Below the pieces are notes generated by a model. It was not told where the DNA came from, ran no database searches, and was given only the letters and a program-made list of their open reading frames with translations. From CAYRGQ01 sp964423925 (GTDB lineage: Bacteria; Bacteroidota; Bacteroidia; Sphingobacteriales; Sphingobacteriaceae): a stretch of 64,000 bases of DNA. The number at the start of each line of letters is the position of its first letter. Position 1 is the first letter of the stretch. Of this stretch, positions 17,078-23,504 are shown one piece after another. The DNA lies in assembly GCA_964423925.1 (NCBI GenBank), contig CAYRGQ010000005.1, forward strand, positions 1 to 64,000. Reading direction: 5' to 3'. Both the position numbers and the translations under genes were made by a program.

Positions 17078-17794
17078 ATGCAATTGTTTCACCGGATATA
17101 CCAGGTGAGTGGCGACTTAACGGGCCTGACTACTGACGTGCCCGGCGCCATGTGGAACGACTGCAACACTTACCTGTTGCAATTGGAAGAAGGATTGGTG
17201 CTTTTCGATGCCGGATGCGGCGATACCATAGAGCAACTGTTTGACAATATCCGTTACTGGGGAATGGATCCGGACGATATCGCGTATTGCTTGCTGACGC
17301 ATGCCCACTATGACCACGCCGGAGGTGGACATATTCTGAAAGAACGGGGCGTTCATCTCATCGCGGGTGCCGAAACGGCCAGTGCCGTCCGTGTGGGCGA
17401 CCATCGCTGTTGTGGCTACTTATACCACAAACGGTTTGTGCCGTTTGACGTGGATACGGTCTTGCAGGATGGAGAAAGTCTATCCCTGTTCGGTCTGCCC
17501 ATCCAGGCATATGCTATGCCGGGGCACAGCAGGGGATGCACGGTTTATTCGTTCGACCTGGACGGGAAAAAGGTGGTGGTCAGTGGCGACCTCATTGGAA
17601 CCAAACTGGTTGGCGATTTTGGGTGGGCGGGCTCCGTCGACTTTTGCCGAACCACTTATTTGGAGTCACTATGGCGTATGGTCGAGCTCGAAATGGATTG
17701 CATGCTGCCGGGTCATGGAATGATATATTTTTCAGAAGCAAAACGTCGTGTCGAGGAGGTGCTTAACGTAGCCTTAACCGAATGGAGAACTTAG
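17078..17794 (+). CDS. Metallo-beta-lactamase-fold hydrolase
   Basis: 238 residues from the ATG at 17078, directly after the kinase stop. The di-zinc motif is His75-x-His77-x-Asp79-His80 (THAHYDHAGG), followed by MPGHSRGC, SGDLIG and the late LPGHG. The form is closer to glyoxalase-II or lactonase-like hydrolases than to beta-lactamases. No signal peptide. Within a sugar-oxidation operon a lactonase or thioester/ester hydrolase role is plausible, and a second lactonase-like gene follows 10 bases downstream. The substrate is unproven. Confidence 0.9.
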   Translation: MQLFHRIYQVSGDLTGLTTDVPGAMWNDCNTYLLQLEEGLVLFDAGCGDTIEQLFDNIRYWGMDPDDIAYCLLTHAHYDHAGGGHILKERGVHLIAGAETASAVRVGDHRCCGYLYHKRFVPFDVDTVLQDGESLSLFGLPIQAYAMPGHSRGCTVYSFDLDGKKVVVSGDLIGTKLVGDFGWAGSVDFCRTTYLESLWRMVELEMDCMLPGHGMIYFSEAKRRVEEVLNVALTEWRT

Positions 17795-17804
17795 CGTGTA
17801 AAAA

Positions 17805-18695
17805 ATGAATGAAGTTAACGTATTATACGAAGGGAAAAATGAATTGGGCGAGGGCCCGCTTTGGCTGGGCAGCCAACAGCAATTGTGGTGGGTAGATATC
17901 GGGAAGAAGACAGTGTTTCGTTATGATATGAATACGCAGCAAGTGCGGGAGTGGTCGTACGACAGGCCAATAACCTTGCTGGTAGAGACACAGCGAACCG
18001 ATACCTTGTTAGTCGCCATGCAGGGCGGAATTGCCCACTTAAACATGGTTACGGGGATATTGGAGCCGGTACTGGCGCTGGAAGCGGATAAGCCGAATAG
18101 CCGAAGCAACGATGGTGGCTGCGATCCGCTGGGTCGGCTTTGGGTGGGTACGATGGATATGCAGTTTGAGACGGGTGCAGGTGCGCTCTACGTGCTCGAG
18201 GACGGGAAATTCGTGCCGCAGATAACTAATACCACCATTGCCAATGGGTTGGTGTGGTCATCGGACGGACAGACCATGTATTTTATCGATTCGCCCTTGA
18301 AGAGCGTGAAAGCCTACGCGTTTGATGGGGAAACTGGTCGTATCACCCCGCAAGGCGATGTGGTACGGATACCCGATGAGATAGGCACGCCCGATGGGAT
18401 GGCCATTGACGAGGAAGGGATGCTGTGGATAGCCCATTATGGCGGGTATTCGGTAGGACGCTGGAATCCGTTCACCGGCGAATTGTTGGAAAAGGTGGGT
18501 ATTCCGGCGCCTAATGTGACGGCATGTGCCTTCGGCGGCGCGGATGGACGAACGCTGTTCGTTACCACAGCGCGTCAGGAAATGTCGGCCCATGAATTGG
18601 CGAAATTCCCGTTAAGCGGTAGCGTCTTTCAGCTGAATGTTGGGGTGGCGGGCTTGCCCAAAAGGAAGGTCGTCATTCCCTCGGTACACGGATAG
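17805..18695 (+). CDS. SMP-30/gluconolactonase family protein
   Basis: 296 residues forming a six-bladed propeller. Family residues are visible: Glu in NELGEGPLW (about 18), Asn in SNDGGCDPLGRLWVGTMD (about 103), Asn in IANGLVWS and Asp in TPDGMAID. These bind the catalytic divalent cation in sugar-lactone hydrolases. It is cytoplasmic and the last gene of the operon. It likely opens an aldonolactone formed by one of the operon's dehydrogenases. No transporter or regulator gene follows; the next gene is separately signalled. Confidence 0.92.
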   Translation: MNEVNVLYEGKNELGEGPLWLGSQQQLWWVDIGKKTVFRYDMNTQQVREWSYDRPITLLVETQRTDTLLVAMQGGIAHLNMVTGILEPVLALEADKPNSRSNDGGCDPLGRLWVGTMDMQFETGAGALYVLEDGKFVPQITNTTIANGLVWSSDGQTMYFIDSPLKSVKAYAFDGETGRITPQGDVVRIPDEIGTPDGMAIDEEGMLWIAHYGGYSVGRWNPFTGELLEKVGIPAPNVTACAFGGADGRTLFVTTARQEMSAHELAKFPLSGSVFQLNVGVAGLPKRKVVIPSVHG

Positions 18696-18768
18696 TAGGT
18701 GACGAACGCCGTTTGTTTCAGGTTTTTCGTGGAAAACCCTCCACACTTAGTATTTTTACCCAATCACC

Positions 18769-18775
18769 AAGGAGG
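18769..18775 (+). promoter_or_regulatory. Strong Shine-Dalgarno sequence
   Basis: AAGGAGG lies eight bases before the ATG at 18784. Most genes in this window have no such element, so this gene is probably translated in an unusually rRNA-pairing-dependent way, and the start is well fixed. Confidence 0.7.
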
Positions 18776-18783
18776 ATACAATC

Positions 18784-19530
18784 ATGATTGAATACAAACT
18801 AGCTGTGCTGATCGATGCGGACAACGTGCCCCATGCCTATGTCAAGGAGATGCTGGAAGAAATATCAAAAAGCGGTACCCCAACCGTGAAGCGGATATAT
18901 GGCGACTGGACCAAGCCTCACCTCTCTGGATGGAAAACTGTGCTTTTGGAAAATGCGATTACGCCCATACAGCAGTATAGCTACACGACAGGCAAAAACT
19001 CGTCGGACAATGCATTGATTATCGATGCAATGGATATTCTGTATTCCGAAAAAGTCAACGGCTTTTGTATTGTATCGAGCGACAGTGACTTTACCCGGTT
19101 AGCCACGCGACTGCGGGAGGCCGGCATGATGGTCATCGGCATCGGTGAGAAGAAAACCCCCCATCCCTTCATAGCTGCGTGCAACAAGTTTATTTTCATC
19201 GAGATATTGAAAGGATCCGAAGAGGAGAAGCCCAGCAAACAAGCCGTGAAGGTCAAGCCCAAGGCTGGCACCAAGGCTGTAGACAAAATCGACCCCAAAA
19301 CAGTGAAATTGATCGTGGATAGTGTCGACGACCTGGGCGACGACAGTGGTTGGACCTTCTTGGGGCACCTCGGCAGCTTCGTCTCCAAAAAACGGCCAGA
19401 GTTCGACCCCCGAAACTACGGTTTCTCTAAGCTCTATGACATGATCAAGTACATGGACAAGTTTGAGATCGACGAACGCGAATCGGGTGTAAATAGCAAG
19501 CACAAACATATTTACCTGCGGCTGAAATAG
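18784..19530 (+). CDS. NYN-domain RNase-like protein with OST-HTH/LOTUS domain
   Basis: 248 residues. An N-terminal NYN (PIN-like) nuclease domain spans about 1-140, with acidic residues in LIDADNVPHA, NALIIDAMD and SSDSDFTRLA that would hold catalytic Mg. A Lys-rich linker (about 148-172) leads to a C-terminal winged-helix LOTUS/OST-HTH domain (about 173-248, WTFLGHLGSFVSKKRPEFDPRNYGFSKLYDM). The architecture is typical of bacterial LabA/YkuK-like proteins thought to process RNA. A strong ribosome-binding site precedes the start. Confidence 0.9.
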   Translation: MIEYKLAVLIDADNVPHAYVKEMLEEISKSGTPTVKRIYGDWTKPHLSGWKTVLLENAITPIQQYSYTTGKNSSDNALIIDAMDILYSEKVNGFCIVSSDSDFTRLATRLREAGMMVIGIGEKKTPHPFIAACNKFIFIEILKGSEEEKPSKQAVKVKPKAGTKAVDKIDPKTVKLIVDSVDDLGDDSGWTFLGHLGSFVSKKRPEFDPRNYGFSKLYDMIKYMDKFEIDERESGVNSKHKHIYLRLK

Positions 19531-19693
19531 CGGTCCAGCAGGATTAGTCCGTGGCGTTTCCATGGCTGGAGCGGGCCGCTGTGCCGCAACATCTTATCGC
19601 CGGAGCCCTTGCAATTCCCAGCGGGTATAGCTAGTTTTGTGAACTTTTTACCGGCCGGAAAATGACTTTCGAACCGGCTATACACGGACAGCT

Positions 19694-20767
19694 ATGTTAT
19701 CAAAATTAAAGGCAATCAAAGACCGCTGGGAAGAGGTGGAGCGCGAATTGGGCAACCCCGACACCCTCAACGACATGAAACGCTTTGCCAAGCTCAACAA
19801 GGAATATAAGGACTTAGGCAAGATTGTTGAGCAATACAACATCTACCAAAACATTGTCAGCAATATCGAGACCAACAAAAAAATCCTCGTCACCGAGAAG
19901 GACCAGGAGTTGCGGGAGATGGCGAAGGAAGAACTCGATATCCTGCTCGAACAGAAGGAAACCAAAGAGGAAGAGGTACGCCTCATGCTAATTCCCAAGG
20001 ATCCGGAAGATGCCAAAAACGCTATTATTGAAATCCGAGGTGGCGCAGGGGGCGACGAAGCAGCGCTCTTTGCCGGCGACCTATACCGTATGTACACGCG
20101 TTTCTTTGAAGAGAAAGGTTGGCGTGTGGAGGTCATGAACGTGACTGAGGGAACCGCAGGAGGATATAAGGAAGTTATTCTTAAAGTGAGTGGCGAAGAT
20201 GTGTACGGCCAACTCAAATACGAATCAGGCGTACACCGGGTACAACGCGTTCCCGACACCGAAACCCAGGGCCGCGTCCATACCTCAGCGGCGTCCGTCG
20301 CCGTATTGCCTGAGGCGGAAGAGATCGACGTCGAGCTCAATCCCGGCGATATCGAAATGCAAACCTCCCGCTCAGGCGGTGCGGGTGGGCAAAACGTGAA
20401 CAAGGTGGAGACGAAGGTGCAATTGACGCACAAGCCTACGGGCATTGTGGTCGTGTGCCAAGTGGAGCGGTCCCAGCTAGCCAACCGCGAGCTAGCCATG
20501 GAAATGCTTCGGTCAAAATTATACGAACTCGAATTGCAGAAAAAGCAGGGTGATGTAGCCGCCAAACGGAAGACCATGGTGTCGACCGGCGACCGCTCGG
20601 CCAAAGTCCGAACGTATAATTATCCACAAGGCCGGGTAACCGAACATCGCATCGGATTGACGCTTTACAACCTGTCAGCGGTGATGGATGGTGATATTCA
20701 GGAGATTATAGATGCGCTTCAATTTGCTGAAAACGCAGAGAAAATGAAAGAAGGCGCGGGAGGCTAA
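19694..20767 (+). CDS. prfA: Peptide chain release factor 1
   Basis: 357 residues, full length. The peptidyl-hydrolysis motif GGQ is in SRSGGAGGQNVNKVETKV (about residue 230), and the stop-codon recognition region corresponds to the PDTETQGRVHTSAASVAVLPE stretch. It releases finished proteins at UAA and UAG. The N-terminal coiled helices (LSKLKAIKDRWEEVERELGN) belong to domain 1. A tRNA-Asp gene follows 64 bases downstream with its own promoter. Confidence 0.97.
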   Translation: MLSKLKAIKDRWEEVERELGNPDTLNDMKRFAKLNKEYKDLGKIVEQYNIYQNIVSNIETNKKILVTEKDQELREMAKEELDILLEQKETKEEEVRLMLIPKDPEDAKNAIIEIRGGAGGDEAALFAGDLYRMYTRFFEEKGWRVEVMNVTEGTAGGYKEVILKVSGEDVYGQLKYESGVHRVQRVPDTETQGRVHTSAASVAVLPEAEEIDVELNPGDIEMQTSRSGGAGGQNVNKVETKVQLTHKPTGIVVVCQVERSQLANRELAMEMLRSKLYELELQKKQGDVAAKRKTMVSTGDRSAKVRTYNYPQGRVTEHRIGLTLYNLSAVMDGDIQEIIDALQFAENAEKMKEGAGG

Positions 20768-20784
20768 AAAAGTTTCATTTTTTT

Positions 20785-20814
20785 TTTGAAGATCAATAAA
20801 TCGGGCTATATTTG
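20785..20814 (+). promoter_or_regulatory. Bacteroidota-type promoter of tRNA-Asp
   Basis: A TTTG (-33) at 20785-20788 is separated by 18 bases from TATATTTG (-7) at 20807-20814. Both boxes match the known Bacteroidota primary-sigma consensus, and the tRNA begins 17 bases later. Confidence 0.85.
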
Positions 20815-20831
20815 CACACCGAAAGGGAACA

Positions 20832-20908
20832 GGTCCGGTAGTTCAGTTGGTTAGAATACATGCCTGTCACGCATGGGGTCGCGGGTTCGAGTCCCGTCCG
20901 GACCGCCA
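20832..20908 (+). tRNA. tRNA-Asp (GTC)
   Basis: 77 bases including an encoded CCA end. The acceptor arm GGTCCGG pairs with CCGGACC; the D-arm GTTCAGTTGGTTAGAAT, the anticodon loop CTGTCAC (GTC) and the T-arm with GGTTCGAGTCC are all present. The discriminator base is G, as expected for Asp. Confidence 0.97.
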
Positions 20909-20913
20909 ACAAG

Positions 20914-20956
20914 AAAACGCAATCATTTGAAATAGTGATTGCGTTTTTCTTTTTTG
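20914..20956 (+). terminator. Terminator after tRNA-Asp
   Basis: The stem AAAACGCAATCA (20914-20925) pairs with TGATTGCGTTTT (20936-20947), with a 10-base loop, followed by a T-rich tract. It starts six bases after the tRNA CCA. Confidence 0.88.
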
Positions 20957-21100
20957 ACGATGGGGAAGGTTTCACCGTTGTGGTGAACCAATCATATTCC
21001 AACTTGCAGAAATTGCAAGTTTTGATCATCAGCTTGAATACCTTTGATGGATAGGTTCGCTGTCAGACCGGATTTACGACCGTCGCATTTTTTTTAAGGA

Positions 21101-21121
21101 TGGGGCAAGTAGCTCAGTTAG
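21101..21121 (+). other. tRNA 5'-half-like fragment
   Basis: TGGGGCAAGTAGCTCAGTTAG looks like the acceptor strand plus T8-A9 and D-arm of a tRNA. No anticodon or T-arm follows; the SDR gene on the minus strand ends inside it (its TGA is 21114-21116). It could be the stump of a second tRNA gene interrupted by the AT-richer segment to its right, or chance similarity. Confidence 0.3.
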
Positions 21122-21908
21122 CGTTTGTGCCTTGTGCTAACTCTCTTTCGATCTTATTCGATAACAAAGGTAATCGGATCCAAATCGGCAAGATTTTCAG
21201 AAACAGCCAACTGATCGGGTTTGCCATGATGACCGTATCTCTTTTCTTCAGTTGGCGAATACAATAACGAGCCAACTTATCGGGATCTAAAGCCGTGGCA
21301 TTGGCAAAGAAGCCTTGTTCGTTGATTCGTCTGGTTGTATCAGCATTCGTACGCATAGGCCCGGGATTTACAACACTTACGAAAACATTGGTGTCTCGAA
21401 GCTCGTGATAAAGCCCTCGGGAAAAAGAATGGATAAACGCTTTCGAGGCGGGATAAACGGTTTTATACGCAATCGGGGAGAATGCAGCGAGACTCGAAAC
21501 ATTTAATATATATGCTTTTTCTTGCCGTTTTAAATTCCTTAAAAGTTGATGCGTGAGTAAAGTCGTGGCGAGTACATTAAGTTGGATGATTTTTTCGATA
21601 TACACACAAGATGCTTCTTCGAACCGCTTGGTTCCGCCAATTCCGGCATTATTGATCAACATGTGAATATTGAATTCTCGATTGATCCACTCAGAAACGG
21701 CCATTATATTTTCCCTAATAGTCAGGTCAGTTTCATAATAGTACGTCTGTATATCAAAGCGGTCTTTGAGGACCATGCTTAAGCGCTTAAGGTCCTCGCC
21801 AGGCAAACTAATCAATATTAAGTTCCATCCCTCCGCTGCTAATTGATAGGCAAACGACTTACCCAACCCTTGGCTTGAACCCGTAATCACTGCAATTTTT
21901 CCTTCCAT
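21114..21908 (-). CDS. Short-chain dehydrogenase/reductase
   Basis: 264 residues. The cofactor motif is TGSSQGLG at 9-16, then NNAG at about 88 (LINNAGIGG), and the Tyr-x3-Lys active site is in YPASKAF. The last 40 residues include a hydrophobic stretch (ISWLFLKILPIWIRLPLL) that may attach it to the membrane, as in the YqjQ/DltE-like SDRs. Base composition is visibly more AT-rich than the flanking genes, as in the neighbouring AraC regulator, which suggests the two were acquired together. The substrate is unknown. Confidence 0.9.
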   Translation of the reverse strand: MEGKIAVITGSSQGLGKSFAYQLAAEGWNLILISLPGEDLKRLSMVLKDRFDIQTYYYETDLTIRENIMAVSEWINREFNIHMLINNAGIGGTKRFEEASCVYIEKIIQLNVLATTLLTHQLLRNLKRQEKAYILNVSSLAAFSPIAYKTVYPASKAFIHSFSRGLYHELRDTNVFVSVVNPGPMRTNADTTRRINEQGFFANATALDPDKLARYCIRQLKKRDTVIMANPISWLFLKILPIWIRLPLLSNKIERELAQGTNAN

Positions 21909-21918
21909 CGATCTAATG

Positions 21919-22054
21919 TATGTTCGTGTTTCCCAGTTTAGTTTTCACAAAACTAATGTCATAGATCGTCGTAAACGCTCATGGTTATCAAGTCGAACAA
22001 AATCACCAGATATCCATAAATGTTTAAAGAACAATAATTTATATGTTCGTGTTT
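21919..22054 (+). repeat. Pair of 13-base direct repeats between SDR and AraC genes
   Basis: TATGTTCGTGTTT occurs exactly at 21919-21931 and again at 22042-22054, in the 176-base gap upstream of the SDR gene. The second copy also begins a loose inverted pair (GTTCG ... CGAAC). They could be operator half-sites for the adjacent AraC-type regulator. Confidence 0.4.
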
Positions 22055-22084
22055 ATAAAGCCGAACGACCAGTTCGCGTACGGA

Positions 22085-23182
22085 CTATGATCGGAGGCTC
22101 TTTTTTCTGTAGGCGGTAGGGGTGTAGTTCGTGATTTTTTTGAACGTGTTGTTAAAGGAGGTTTTCGAGTTAAACCCAGATTCATACGCGATTACTAGTA
22201 CAGTAAAATGGTCATAATCCGGATTCTTCAATAGTTCTTTCGCCTTGCGGACTCGGTAACGGTTAATAAAATTGAAGAAATTTTCTCCAAACGCATTATT
22301 AATCAAAAAGGATAGCTGATGCGTGGATAAGTTCATTTGTTCAGCGAGTTTAACGAGATTAAGCTCGCTATTCAGATAAGGCTTTTCCGTGTCCATCAGG
22401 TGGAGTAGCTTTTCCTTTAGTTTATAGAGATCTTCATCTTCAATCACCTTAACCTTAGGCGTGCCTGCCTTTATCGCTGTTTGTTCATTATCGTCGACCA
22501 CGTCCGAAAGTTCCATCCCTCGCGGAAAAATCTCCTTTTGTCGAAATGAATAAAAAGCTACGAGATAAACTACCGCAACAAAGAAAAGATTGATGGAGAT
22601 ACTCAGCGATTCAGCCCTTGCCACAACGTTGTGTGCAGCGACAATAATTGCTGCCCCGAGAAAGAGGTATACAATGTATTTAATCCAACGGAGGTCTATT
22701 TTTTCAATATTGGAGTGGATGGATCTTATGATACGCTGGTGTTTTAAAATTTTTATATAGGCCCATATCAGGTAAAACATGGCATGGCCTAAGAAAAATG
22801 CGATTATGCATATTTCAAATAATTCATTTTTAATCTGAGGCGTCAAAAGTAGACACAATAGAAATACCGCAGGTGCAACGGCAAGCCATCCGTGTCTCCA
22901 GCTCAACCGTGTAGCGGGTTCCGTATAAAACTTCACACTTAAGATGAAAGGAATGGGGATTAAAAATTGGAAGAAGCGCAACACGATGAATACAGCACTT
23001 GTTGTATTGATGTACTCCGGGAACAAAAGTTCGTCAAGCCAAAAAGTCGACCATTGCAATGTGAAGATTCCGAACAACAGGTTGGCTTTTCGATTAACCG
23101 ATGTTACGTTACTGAGATGTAAAAACGACAACAGTAGCAACCCCCCGACGATTAATGTCGTGGTAATTAGGTTTATATCCAT
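22085..23182 (-). CDS. Membrane-anchored AraC-family transcriptional regulator (7TM type)
   Basis: 365 residues from the ATG at 23180-23182; the upstream extension of the frame is not hydrophobic and is unlikely to be translated. About seven transmembrane helices occupy residues 1-220, and after a linker a C-terminal AraC double helix-turn-helix (about 265-362) has LAEQMNLSTHQLSFLINNAFGENFFNFINRYRV and VIAYESGFNSKTSFNNTFKKITNYTPTAYR. This architecture is common in Bacteroidota and implies a signal sensed at the inner membrane. It is probably the regulator of the downstream SDR gene. Confidence 0.9.
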   Translation of the reverse strand: MDINLITTTLIVGGLLLLSFLHLSNVTSVNRKANLLFGIFTLQWSTFWLDELLFPEYINTTSAVFIVLRFFQFLIPIPFILSVKFYTEPATRLSWRHGWLAVAPAVFLLCLLLTPQIKNELFEICIIAFFLGHAMFYLIWAYIKILKHQRIIRSIHSNIEKIDLRWIKYIVYLFLGAAIIVAAHNVVARAESLSISINLFFVAVVYLVAFYSFRQKEIFPRGMELSDVVDDNEQTAIKAGTPKVKVIEDEDLYKLKEKLLHLMDTEKPYLNSELNLVKLAEQMNLSTHQLSFLINNAFGENFFNFINRYRVRKAKELLKNPDYDHFTVLVIAYESGFNSKTSFNNTFKKITNYTPTAYRKKSLRS

Positions 23183-23413
23183 GCGCCTAAAAGTATACTT
23201 AAAACCTAAAAAATGCAAACAAGGTAACCGTGTAGTAGGTGCCACGTTCTGTCTTTATGTATCAGGCGTGCCCGCTACATAATTGAGTTAAGTACTGTTT
23301 TTCCAGTAACAAACCGGCCCAAGCGCTGTCTGAATATCCAGATGCACGACGTGCGAGACGCGCATTTAACATTAAATAACACAAATTAACATTTTTTAAC
23401 TAAACTATTAGTT

Positions 23414-23421
23414 TATATTTG
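23414..23421 (+). promoter_or_regulatory. -7 element upstream of the outer-membrane barrel gene
   Basis: TATATTTG fits the Bacteroidota -7 box and lies 83 bases before the start at 23505, within the 322-base divergent gap. A convincing -33 TTG is not present at the right distance, so strength is uncertain. The rest of the gap shows no gene. Confidence 0.5.
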
Positions 23422-23504
23422 TCGATCTGCAGGCACAAGGGGATGCGCAGTTAGCGCTACGGAGTTGGGACGATAAGCCCGCGACGATACGACAACTTAC
23501 CATT

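Noticed and set aside
17125..17795. Quorum-quenching AHL lactonase for the MBL-fold gene
   Set aside because: The HxHxDH fold alone does not give this specificity, and the sugar operon context argues for another substrate.
19843..20604. Ser-rich minus-strand frame of 253 codons
   Set aside because: It is the complement of prfA; the Ser/Cys-rich product is typical of an antisense shadow.
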